37,448 bases of DNA, taken from IMG/VR virus record IMGVR_UViG_3300035182_000144, positions 1 to 37,448 of that record. One strand, 5' to 3'. Position 1 is the stretch's first letter; the number at the start of each line of letters is the position of its first letter. The stretch comes from a virus. Shown here piece after piece: positions 1 to 6,384 of the stretch. The position numbers and the translations under genes are program-made. Under the pieces are notes generated by a model. It worked only from the letters and a program-made list of their open reading frames with translations, searched no databases and was not told the origin of the DNA.

Positions 1-394
1 GGTCGCCATCCGCCCATCGGGCGTCCAGGCTGGCACCGAGCACCTTGACGACCGGACTCTTCAGGAACTCGTAGGGGTTGGCGAAGGTGATCGGGTGGCC
101 CACATGGTCGGCATAGCCCTCCAGGATGGGGCGCTCAAGGCGTCGGCCCCATGCCATCTGGGGATTGTCGGAGGCCTCGGTCATGCCGCGCTTGCTCAGC
201 CAGACCTGCATGGGACTGGACCACTTGGACAGGCCCAGGATGGCGGCCACTTCCGTGCCCCCAATGGCCTTCCGGCGTTCCTCCAGCCAGCCGTTGCGGC
301 GTTGCTCCATGGTTTCCTGGGTCGGGGCCTCCAGGGCGCCGAACATGGATGCCGTGGCGGATGCCGTGGCCTTCACCAGCAGTTCATCGCCCAT
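1..394 (-). CDS. YqaJ/lambda-type exonuclease, first copy, C-terminus cut by window edge
   Basis: This is the N-terminal 131 codons of a phage recombination exonuclease. The gene starts with ATG at 394 and runs off the left edge. It carries the family's N-terminal motif GGTEVAAILG (about residues 45-54) and reaches the LGASLDARW segment holding one metal-binding aspartate. It is a diverged allele of the complete gene at 35619-36641: most changes are silent, and the motif residue that is Asp in the other copy is Glu here, a conservative swap. The start overlaps the end of the HTH gene by 11 bases, so the two are translationally coupled. Family enzymes degrade one strand of duplex DNA and work with a single-strand annealing protein. 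Confidence 0.85.
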   Translation of the reverse strand, partial: MGDELLVKATASATASMFGALEAPTQETMEQRRNGWLEERRKAIGGTEVAAILGLSKWSSPMQVWLSKRGMTEASDNPQMAWGRRLERPILEGYADHVGHPITFANPYEFLKSPVVKVLGASLDARWADGD

Positions 395-599
395 CGCACG
401 CCTCCGCCTTCTTCAGATCGCTGGGCTTCAGCTTGCCCTTCGCCAGTTTGAGTATCTCTGTGGCGTGGTCCAGCGTCGGCTGGGTCCGTCCCTTCTTCCA
501 GAGGGTCACGGCGCTAGGGTGTACGCCGAGGCGTCGAGCGAGAGCCCGCGTCCCGTACGCCTTGATCCAGGCTCCGAATTTGCTGAGGGTGGGGTCCAT
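384..599 (-). CDS. Small HTH (Cro/C1-like) regulator, first copy
   Basis: A 71-residue DNA-binding protein. A helix-turn-helix is visible around LARRLGVHPSAVTLWKKG (about residues 21-38), typical of Cro/C1/YdaS-like phage regulators. I chose the ATG at 599 because GGAGG lies 5 bases upstream. An upstream in-frame ATG at 641 would sit almost on the predicted transcription start and lacks a Shine-Dalgarno sequence. It is the first gene of the leftward early operon and overlaps the exonuclease start. The other copy (36631-36849) differs at several residues, including Lys to Asn just after the recognition helix, plus one extra residue near the start. No divergent repressor gene accompanies it, so it may be the only phage-encoded transcription switch here. 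Confidence 0.8.
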   Translation of the reverse strand: MDPTLSKFGAWIKAYGTRALARRLGVHPSAVTLWKKGRTQPTLDHATEILKLAKGKLKPSDLKKAEACDGR

Positions 600-647
600 T
601 CCTGCCTCCATGTTGGCGGCCTGTGTTGACCGCTGGTCCATGCCTTC

Positions 648-675
648 AGTTTAGGCCCCGTTGATTTGGGCGCAA
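648..675 (-). promoter_or_regulatory. Putative sigma-70-type promoter of HTH-exonuclease operon, first copy
   Basis: On the minus strand a -35-like TTGCGC (670-675) and a -10-like TAAACT (648-653) are 16 bases apart. Both hexamers match consensus at 4 of 6 positions and both are unchanged in the diverged copy at 36898-36925. The predicted start near 641 gives a leader of about 40 bases before the HTH start at 599. The spacer contains TCAAC, which recurs at the same place in the promoter at 31769-31796. The activity is inferred. Confidence 0.55.
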
Positions 676-702
676 CACTTTGTTCATCACTGCTCCACAC
701 AT

Positions 703-718
703 TGTGATCTTTGTCACA
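703..718. promoter_or_regulatory. CRP/FNR-type palindrome TGTGA-N6-TCACA, first copy
   Basis: A perfect inverted repeat TGTGA-TCTTTG-TCACA matches the CRP consensus. Its centre (710.5) is 57.5 bp upstream of the putative -10 of the leftward promoter, giving about -70 relative to the predicted start. That is a classical class I activator position. In the second copy both arms are intact while the 6-base spacer has changed. Confidence 0.55.
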
Positions 719-730
719 CCCGCACACGGA

Positions 731-765
731 CACAAGAAAACGCCCGGCCCACAATGAGCCGGGCG
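731..765 (-). terminator. Rho-independent terminator of the late operon, first copy
   Basis: On the minus strand an 8-bp perfect stem (CGCCCGGC/GCCGGGCG, 741-748 with 758-765) with a 9-base loop is followed by TTTTCTTGTG. It lies about 60 bases past the stop of the last lysis gene, so it would end leftward late transcription just before the next early promoter. In the second copy the stem and T-tract are identical and only a loop base differs. Confidence 0.85.
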
Positions 766-825
766 CCCACTCCACCCTCACCGCCCTGAGGAGCCGTCAC
801 GGCGGGCGGGCAGGTGATGGTCTCG

Positions 826-1440
826 TCAGAATCGAATCCCGACCCGGATGGACCCGGCCCATGTGGTGCGGCCACCCGCCACCGGGGGGGCTCGCACTTG
901 GTAGAGGTCGGCTCCCAGGCGGAGAAACCCGGCGTCACGCTCGATCCAGGCGCCGAAGGTTCTGTCCGCAGGGTTCCAACTCGGCCCGACCGCCCACTTC
1001 AGAACCCGCTGGGGCGTCGCCGCCTCCACCGGGATGTCCACCCCGCCAATGACCTGCCCGTCGGGGCTGGATGCCACCACGCGGCGGGACTGGTCAGGCA
1101 TCCTCACGAGGGTGAGATCCACACGGACGGGCGGGCACGGCCTATTTGGTTCCAAAGCAACGGACCCGGAAGGGGGAAGCGAAGCAGGAGGGACGGGCTG
1201 GCTTGGCTGCACCACCACCTGGACGATGCGCTCCACCTTCGCGCCCTTGGGCACGGCCTGAGCTGGTTTCGCGTCCTCCTGCGGCTTGCGCTCCAGCACC
1301 AGGCTTCCGTCCTGCTGGCGCACCGGCGGGGCATAGATCTCCGGCTTCGGGGTCTTCGGCCTCCACAGCATCCATCCTGTCCCGAGTCCGGCCCCGAAGA
1401 TCAGAGCGCAGGCGATCAGTCCTTTCTGAGCGTCTCTCAC
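826..1440 (-). CDS. Membrane-anchored lysis-cassette protein (possible inner spanin), 204 aa
   Basis: The start is GTG at 1440, which overlaps the stop of the holin-like gene as GTGA. One transmembrane segment lies near the N-terminus (about residues 6-22, GLIACALIFGAGLGTGWML). It is followed by a proline- and glutamine-rich stretch and a C-terminal domain ending in GADLYQV and a short strand-rich tail (GSIRVGIRF). The position (last gene of the lysis cassette) and the topology (N-in anchor, periplasmic remainder) fit an inner spanin or Rz-like role. However, the long coiled coil usual for Rz is not obvious and no separate lipobox gene was found. I do not recognise the C-terminal domain. The terminator at 731-765 follows. 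Confidence 0.7.
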   Translation of the reverse strand: MRDAQKGLIACALIFGAGLGTGWMLWRPKTPKPEIYAPPVRQQDGSLVLERKPQEDAKPAQAVPKGAKVERIVQVVVQPSQPVPPASLPPSGSVALEPNRPCPPVRVDLTLVRMPDQSRRVVASSPDGQVIGGVDIPVEAATPQRVLKWAVGPSWNPADRTFGAWIERDAGFLRLGADLYQVRAPPVAGGRTTWAGSIRVGIRF

Positions 1441-1709
1441 GGCTGGTCCCCCTTCGGTGGTTCCGGTGCACTGGAGCCCCTTTTGAACAGGCCGCCGGTG
1501 ATGGCGGTGAGGAAAGCGCTGAAGGCCAACACTAGGTTGCCGTCCCGTGGGCCGGTGTAGAACCACCACGTCAGCCAACCTGCGGCGGCGATGAGCCCCA
1601 CGCCATAGGCGGCCAGGTTGACCTCTAGGGTGTGATCCTGGCTGTCGAAGGCCCGCCCAAGGCCCAGGCGCGGCCTCAACTTCTCCAGGAGATCAGCCAG
1701 CCATGTCAT
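1437..1709 (-). CDS. Holin-like protein, 90 aa, two membrane segments
   Basis: A short protein with two hydrophobic spans, roughly residues 31-50 (NLAAYGVGLIAAAGWLTWWF) and 58-75 (NLVLAFSAFLTAITGGLF). It ends in a charged, proline-containing tail. Size, topology and position immediately after the peptidoglycan enzyme match phage holins, which open the inner membrane at lysis. Its ATG at 1709 overlaps the previous stop (ATGA), and its stop overlaps the GTG start of the next gene. The family is not identifiable by eye, so holin is a contextual call. Confidence 0.7.
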   Translation of the reverse strand: MTWLADLLEKLRPRLGLGRAFDSQDHTLEVNLAAYGVGLIAAAGWLTWWFYTGPRDGNLVLAFSAFLTAITGGLFKRGSSAPEPPKGDQP

Positions 1710-2086
1710 GGCGTCACCGTCAGTGTGTCATTGGGTCCGGGTGTGAGGTCGTGAATCTTCAGACGCCCAGCGAAAGGAACCACGCAGCAGCCCTGGGACT
1801 CCTGCCCCCTGCGGGCGGGGTCCAGACTTGGACCGTGGATGAAGAAGCCATCACGCCCGAAGGTCTCCCCGGTGATCTGGGTCAGGGGCGCCACCATCCG
1901 CCCCAGGTGAGGATGGTTCTGCCAGGGGCCGATGCGGTAGATTCCCTGCGGTAGCGGCCCCACGTTGTGGACGTGCTGCATGGCGGGGTTGCACTTGCCC
2001 TCCCCGTTCCCAGCCCACCCCTGAGCAACGTGTGTGCCGTCATCCCTAGTCACCAGGCCGGTGGACTGGCTGAAGTTCAGGTTCAT
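1706..2086 (-). CDS. L,D-transpeptidase-like (Tlde1/DUF2778-type) peptidoglycan enzyme, candidate endolysin
   Basis: A 126-residue protein with the hallmarks of the DUF2778/Tlde1 family: GIYRIGPW, then GFFIHGPS (residues 80-87, His84) and a C-terminal ESQGCCVV with the presumed catalytic Cys100. Members of this fold cut or exchange peptide bonds in Gram-negative murein. No signal peptide is visible, so release would depend on the adjacent holin. It sits between a membrane/coiled-coil protein and the holin with ATGA overlaps on both sides, which argues for the endolysin role. Most phage endolysins are muramidases, amidases or transglycosylases, so this choice is unusual. An immunity or cell-wall-remodelling function cannot be excluded. 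Confidence 0.7.
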   Translation of the reverse strand: MNLNFSQSTGLVTRDDGTHVAQGWAGNGEGKCNPAMQHVHNVGPLPQGIYRIGPWQNHPHLGRMVAPLTQITGETFGRDGFFIHGPSLDPARRGQESQGCCVVPFAGRLKIHDLTPGPNDTLTVTP

Positions 2087-2496
2087 CGGCCACCTCCAAA
2101 TTTCAGTGGGCAGTTCTCGGTATGGTACTGAATCTCCGTGCGGAGTTCGTTCCGGGTGTCCCGCAAATCATCCTTGGTGGCGTAATCCCGGGCCATCGTG
2201 CTATCGAGCTTCGCCACGGTGGCGCTTAGGCTCCCGATGGTGGCGTTCAGTGAGTCAATGGACAGGCGGAACTGGCTAGCCACACGCTCCAGGGCGCGGG
2301 TGAAGCTATCCCTCGCTTCTTTCAACGCGGCTTCATGGTCCAGCCTATTCTGATTGACCGCCTTCCACAGTTTGTCCTTTGATGTGACCTCCCGCCAAAT
2401 GAAGGCAGCGAGGGCCGTCCCCAGGACAGCCACCAGTCCGCGCATGGCATAGGTTTCGAAGTCTGTGCCCATGTGTGCCCTCGGTGCTTTCTGCAT
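2083..2496 (-). CDS. Membrane/coiled-coil lysis-cassette protein, 137 aa
   Basis: The start is the ATG at 2496, with GGAGG 5 bases upstream. A hydrophobic segment around AMRGLVAVLGTALAAFIW (about residues 17-34) is followed by a long helical region rich in charged residues and leucines (about 40-125), and the protein ends in NCPLKFGGGR. The one-membrane-span plus coiled-coil design resembles accessory holins, pinholin-like proteins or tail-associated membrane proteins often found upstream of lysins. Its stop overlaps the lysin start (ATGA). I cannot assign a family. It could also serve as the inner spanin of this cassette in place of the 826-1440 gene. Confidence 0.7.
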   Translation of the reverse strand: MQKAPRAHMGTDFETYAMRGLVAVLGTALAAFIWREVTSKDKLWKAVNQNRLDHEAALKEARDSFTRALERVASQFRLSIDSLNATIGSLSATVAKLDSTMARDYATKDDLRDTRNELRTEIQYHTENCPLKFGGGR

Positions 2497-2582
2497 GGTG
2501 CCCTCCACGGGCGTCCTAGTCCAGGGTCTTGATATTGGAACTCACTACCGTGGCCGGGCCGGGAATCCACCGGCAAGGGCAA

Positions 2583-2660
2583 CTATGACACCGCCGTGGT
2601 CAGATCAGCCTTGACCCCGGCCACGCCAATGAGCCGTTGGAACGCTTGGTCGAAGTTCAT
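2583..2660 (-). pseudogene. 25-codon ORF resembling the start of a GH108 endolysin (probable stump)
   Basis: ATG at 2660 is preceded by AGGA at 7 bases. The first 12 residues, MNFDQAFQRLIG, look like the N-terminus of GH108-type phage muramidases, whose first helix typically reads (N/S)FDQAFERLIGHEGGY. After that the sequence leaves the family: the catalytic Glu-containing EGG is replaced by VAGVKADL and a stop comes at codon 26. It lies exactly where an endolysin gene would begin, just upstream of the lysis cassette. I read it as the remnant of an older lysin replaced by the L,D-transpeptidase-like gene. It could instead be a functional leader peptide. The flanking bases 2497-2582 and 2661-2759 hold no other supported gene. 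Confidence 0.45.
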
Positions 2661-2759
2661 GTAGTGATCCTGTTAAGAACCAAGGTTGGCTGTGAGAGAA
2701 GTGACATTGGGTCCCTTCACTTGGGTATCCACCGGCAAATCAGTTATGAAACACTGGGG

Positions 2760-4796
2760 CTACACCCACGGCGTTACCTCTACTCCAAGATACACGGAGG
2801 GAGTTGTGATGGCTGAGGCCGTGTTGTTCTGGAAGATGAGATAGATAGCTTGGTTATACATGAGTATTGGAGCACTGGCTGAACCTACATTCCCCAGAGA
2901 AGACGAAAGGGTGTAAATTCCGACCCCGCCAGAACCAACGGCTATAGAGACATCTGGGGCACTCATACCCGCAAAGCTCATTTTTTGACCGACAGCTAGT
3001 GATCCAGACACGACCGATGTCACCGTTAGGGTTGTTCCAACAATGTAGCCGTAGAAAGTGGCCTGATTAACCATCTTACCGAAGTAGGAAATCTGATAAT
3101 TCCCGGCATATTGGGGAGTGATTACTACCGAGGCATATTGGAAGGGTGGCCAAATCGAGCACGGGATAACAGACTGAGTCTGACTTCCTGAGTTGATGGT
3201 AGACAGGGTGGCTGAATAGAAGAAAAACCAACGGCCAACGGCTGTTCGCTGGCTCCCCGGGGGGTTCTCGGTCAGCCAGAACGAACATCCAGATGAGATG
3301 GTCCAGTTTGGGGGCGAGAGCTGCAAGTTTATGCTGTTATCACATTGACTGGCTATTCCACGGGCATTCGTTGCAACCACCACCGGAGTTGCTAACGCTC
3401 GGCAAGTTTCAAGTGTGCTGGAGGAGAAGCCACTGGAAATATTCCAGCCGTTCTTGCCAGGACGCGCTGATCCAACATAAATACTCTCAAATTTGCTGAT
3501 GACGATCTTCTGTGGGGCACCATTCCCTAATGTCACAGAGGAAGCACCTGATCCGCTTGTTCCCAGGACATCTTCCAGGTACATGTCCTTAAAACTGCTG
3601 GAGTTTGATTCGTAGACTACGAAATCGTTGAGAACCTGCTCAGTGTGAACACCAGAAACGGACATCGCATCGCCGTCTACGATGAGCCCACGGGTGGAGT
3701 ATGTCATCCGCAAGTTGCTGATGGTGGAGGCGTTACCATTGATCCAGTTAACGCAGTCTCCGCAGTACTGAGCATGGAGGTTGCTAAGGGTAGTCCAGTA
3801 TGGCGCAACGGCAAGAATCCCAGTACCGAGTCCCGTGAAATCCACGGTATCAATAGAATTGAGACCTTCGCGCGTGTAGGCAAGACCGATCAGGTTATCT
3901 ACGGGAGCAGCGGAGGCATTCCCAGGCATGTAGCGCGTCCCAGACATGCTGGCTTGGCTTATGCACGTGAGTCCTCGGATGAAAGCGCTCCCAAAGCTGC
4001 CAGTGAGGTTGTATTCAAGCATCGCCGCAGGCGCAGTTGCTGGAGGAACCCAAGCCGTGGCAGCTACTAGGACCGCGTTCGTATCGAAATCGAAGCTGAT
4101 AGATTGATAGTTGTTCTGGTTGTAGGTCTGGTTCGCGCTGTCTGGCGCAAGGCCCGGTGTTGTCGCCGTGCAGGCTTCTGCCCCGATAGTTCCGGGTGAG
4201 GTGCTCAAGGTGAAGGGGCCAGTGCCACTGAGGATTGTGGTTCCAGCAGAGACCCCGGCTGCTGTGATGATGTCACCCACCCGAGGGACGCCATAAGTGG
4301 TCGTCACTACGGTCATCTGGTTCGCGTTGAAACTACAGGTGCCCGAGAAGTTCAGCCCTCCCATATCAGCGGTGCGGCGGATCATGGTGGAAAATTGGGC
4401 GGGGGTGTAGATAGATGCCCCGACGTGGATGGTCCCGCTGATCAGGTAAAACCCATGGGGGAACCAGAGCGTTCCGCCACGAAGCAGCATGGCATTGACT
4501 GCCTGCTGGATCGGAGTAGTTACATCAACCTGTAGTGTGCCCGCCTGAACATCAGCGATCTGATCTGCTGTGAACCAACGGAAGACGCTGATAGATTCCG
4601 TATTGACCTGACTCTGCGTCGTTGCCACCGCCCCAGTGAACGGTGCGAGATAGCCCACCATCTCCGCGCCCTGGCCGGGGCCGGTGCCCGAGATGGCCGC
4701 GTAAGTGATTTCCCCAGGGTCACCCTTCTGGATGAGCCTGACGACGATTTGGGGTGGGTAATTGACGATCGCGGTAATGGTGGATGGAAGGCTCAT
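2760..4796 (-). CDS. Tailspike / tail fibre with pectate-lyase-like beta-helix, 678 aa
   Basis: The N-terminal part (about 1-80) is a short virion-attachment region. From about residue 92 the sequence TPIQQAVNAMLLRGGTLWFP followed by GFYLISGTIHV is the typical entry to a right-handed beta-helix of the pectate-lyase/tailspike type, and strand-rich Asn/Ser/Gly repeats follow. The C-terminal part (about 530-678) is another beta-rich domain. Such proteins bind and often cleave capsule or O-antigen during adsorption. The start overlaps the stop of the upstream gene (ATGA). Base composition is visibly AT-richer than the neighbouring tail genes, as expected for an exchanged receptor-binding cassette. 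The substrate is unknown. Confidence 0.75.
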   Translation of the reverse strand: MSLPSTITAIVNYPPQIVVRLIQKGDPGEITYAAISGTGPGQGAEMVGYLAPFTGAVATTQSQVNTESISVFRWFTADQIADVQAGTLQVDVTTPIQQAVNAMLLRGGTLWFPHGFYLISGTIHVGASIYTPAQFSTMIRRTADMGGLNFSGTCSFNANQMTVVTTTYGVPRVGDIITAAGVSAGTTILSGTGPFTLSTSPGTIGAEACTATTPGLAPDSANQTYNQNNYQSISFDFDTNAVLVAATAWVPPATAPAAMLEYNLTGSFGSAFIRGLTCISQASMSGTRYMPGNASAAPVDNLIGLAYTREGLNSIDTVDFTGLGTGILAVAPYWTTLSNLHAQYCGDCVNWINGNASTISNLRMTYSTRGLIVDGDAMSVSGVHTEQVLNDFVVYESNSSSFKDMYLEDVLGTSGSGASSVTLGNGAPQKIVISKFESIYVGSARPGKNGWNISSGFSSSTLETCRALATPVVVATNARGIASQCDNSINLQLSPPNWTISSGCSFWLTENPPGSQRTAVGRWFFFYSATLSTINSGSQTQSVIPCSIWPPFQYASVVITPQYAGNYQISYFGKMVNQATFYGYIVGTTLTVTSVVSGSLAVGQKMSFAGMSAPDVSIAVGSGGVGIYTLSSSLGNVGSASAPILMYNQAIYLIFQNNTASAITTPSVYLGVEVTPWV

Positions 4797-5230
4797 TGCA
4801 CCACCTCGGGCGTGATGACTGCGGTTCCCTCAAGGACTCGCGTGATATTCCCGCCGGTCCAACTGCTGTCGGTGATCTCCAGGCTGTAGGGCGCCTTGTA
4901 GCCGGTCTTAATGACCTGATTCCCAGCGCCGTCGAAAGCAACAAAAGTGGGGACCAGAGACGGGTCCAAAGCTGCGATGGGGATGGCCTTCGTCTGCGCA
5001 GCCGTTGCGGCGATGGTGATGGTCCCTGCGGTGCCGCCCATGGTGATCCCTCCCAGTCCCGCATTGTCGAGGGATAACACCGGGGAGGCATCCCCGATAT
5101 GCCCCCTCACCTGGAACTTGGCCGAGTAGCCAGTCAGATCGACATTGGCCCCAGTGGAATCCTGGAGATTAACCACGAGGTTCAGGTTGGCCCCGACCTC
5201 GATGAGTATATTTGCTTGTGCGGCTGGCAT
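4793..5230 (-). CDS. Small tail/baseplate-type structural protein, 145 aa
   Basis: The sequence opens with a pattern common in phage receptor-binding and upper-baseplate proteins: ILIEVGANLNLVVNLQDSTG followed by VDLTGYSAKFQVR. This forms a small beta-sandwich that docks fibres. The rest is beta-rich with no catalytic motif and ends ITPEVVQ. The stop overlaps the tailspike start by ATGA, so the two are made together; this protein may be the adaptor between the tail tip and the tailspike. No enzyme function is suggested. Confidence 0.65.
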   Translation of the reverse strand: MPAAQANILIEVGANLNLVVNLQDSTGANVDLTGYSAKFQVRGHIGDASPVLSLDNAGLGGITMGGTAGTITIAATAAQTKAIPIAALDPSLVPTFVAFDGAGNQVIKTGYKAPYSLEITDSSWTGGNITRVLEGTAVITPEVVQ

Positions 5231-5267
5231 GATTGACTCCTATGTGGCGCCGATCCCGAAAGTTGAA

Positions 5268-6077
5268 TTACACATAGAAACTTGGTGCCTTCTGTTTGGT
5301 TCCCATCCCAGTGCTTTGGTAATGCAGATCGACATATGTCACAAAAGGTTCATTGGGTGATCCTCCAGTAATGGTCGGGATACCAGTTACGGTCATGCAC
5401 CCAAGGATCAAACCATCTGGTTCGATGATTGCGGTATCAAAGAGCGTTGATGATCCGCCCGAAGATGACCACTGGACCTCGTCAATTCGGTGAATGTACT
5501 GCGGCGTAGTGGCGATATCAACTGTTGGGTAGGTAATAGTAACGGTTTTCTCGGCAGGGAAAATGGCCTGGTTGTGGCCTTTCGCGTAGGTGGATGCGAT
5601 TGAGGCGACCATATTGCCTGAAATGGCTGTCCCGTTGTGGCTCCAATGAATGTGGATGAAAAGATCAGTTCCGGGAACATAATCGTGCGGGATATGGAAT
5701 TGAAAATCCATCTTGTCGTTTACGGAGTAGGAGTACTGTCTTCCTGCGCCTCCACGAAATACGTTTAGTGTCGGGCTATTAGTTCCCCCTGGGTCAGGGC
5801 GCATGTCACCGATCAAATCGCGCCATGGGAAAGTGGGAGCCGCTGTGTCAATCTTAATCCCAATGCCTGATGTTTTCGGTAAGATCAATCCAGCGGTGGC
5901 AGTGAGGGTTGTCACATTCACAGGACCATGGTTTCCGGTCCATCCCCCAGGTGGAGCCGCCTGCGATGATGTGCCCGTGATGGAGCCCCATAGCAGGGCT
6001 GTGCCGCCGACAACATCCGTCAGGGTTCGCGTGGCCGATGATGGCGTTGAAGTCATGCCCCAGTCTGAGTTAGGCAT
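5268..6077 (-). CDS. Putative tail-associated structural protein, 269 aa
   Basis: A beta-rich protein with a central segment FHIPHDYVPGTDLFIHIHWS (about residues 125-145) that I have seen in phage proteins of unknown function near fibre genes. The N-terminus (about 1-100) is Ser/Thr/Gly-rich and may be a linker. The ATG at 6077 overlaps the preceding stop by 8 bases. Like the tailspike, the gene is visibly less GC-rich than the tail core, placing it in the exchangeable receptor-binding region. No catalytic motif was recognised. It may be a second adhesin or a fibre-tip protein. Confidence 0.6.
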   Translation of the reverse strand: MPNSDWGMTSTPSSATRTLTDVVGGTALLWGSITGTSSQAAPPGGWTGNHGPVNVTTLTATAGLILPKTSGIGIKIDTAAPTFPWRDLIGDMRPDPGGTNSPTLNVFRGGAGRQYSYSVNDKMDFQFHIPHDYVPGTDLFIHIHWSHNGTAISGNMVASIASTYAKGHNQAIFPAEKTVTITYPTVDIATTPQYIHRIDEVQWSSSGGSSTLFDTAIIEPDGLILGCMTVTGIPTITGGSPNEPFVTYVDLHYQSTGMGTKQKAPSFYV

Positions 6078-6375
6078 ATATGGCCCTCACAGCGGCATTC
6101 ACGGTGGCTAGGTCTGCGGGCGGCGCGAATGATTTAATGCAACGGCGAACCGATGGATTAACCCGCATAGGCGTGAACAGATAAGTAGAAGCATCGTTTG
6201 CGTCCGATCCGGTATATGCGACCACATCGAAACCAATGATCTGACTTTCAAGGGGAACAGGGAACGACCAATTGATATCGGCCCAGCGGGGGTCCACGAT
6301 GGCCGGACCCCCTGTTGATCCACCAGTCGGGATGGTGCTTCCAGTTCCGCCATCATCAATCGGGGTATTGATCAT
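6070..6375 (-). CDS. Small tail-tip-associated protein, 101 aa
   Basis: ATG at 6375 is preceded by AGGAG. After a Gly/Thr/Ser-rich leader (1-25), the sequence ADINWSFPVPLESQIIGFDVVAYTG resembles one fibronectin-III-like beta-sandwich strand pattern, and the C-terminus (NAAVRAIYA) ends abruptly. It follows the tail tip protein by 9 bases. In many phages such FN3-like modules are fused to the C-terminus of the central tail protein, so this may be a detached module. No specific function can be assigned. Confidence 0.6.
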   Translation of the reverse strand: MINTPIDDGGTGSTIPTGGSTGGPAIVDPRWADINWSFPVPLESQIIGFDVVAYTGSDANDASTYLFTPMRVNPSVRRCIKSFAPPADLATVNAAVRAIYA

Positions 6376-6384
6376 GACTCGCTC

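Larger units (their letters stand above)
1..1198. repeat. Left copy of diverged direct repeat (matches 36248-37448)
   Basis: Aligned by eye, bases 1-1198 match 36248-37448 in the same orientation with many single-base differences and one 3-base indel near 590 (about 92-93% identity). The first 118 bases and roughly the last 100 are identical between copies, while the middle, including the HTH and promoter, is most diverged. The offset gives a unit of 36,247-36,250 bases. Confidence 0.95.

Noticed and set aside
641-643. Alternative HTH start at 641 with a leaderless mRNA
   Set aside because: The predicted transcription start falls at this ATG, but the downstream ATG at 599 has a clear GGAGG and the extra residues are poorly conserved between the copies.
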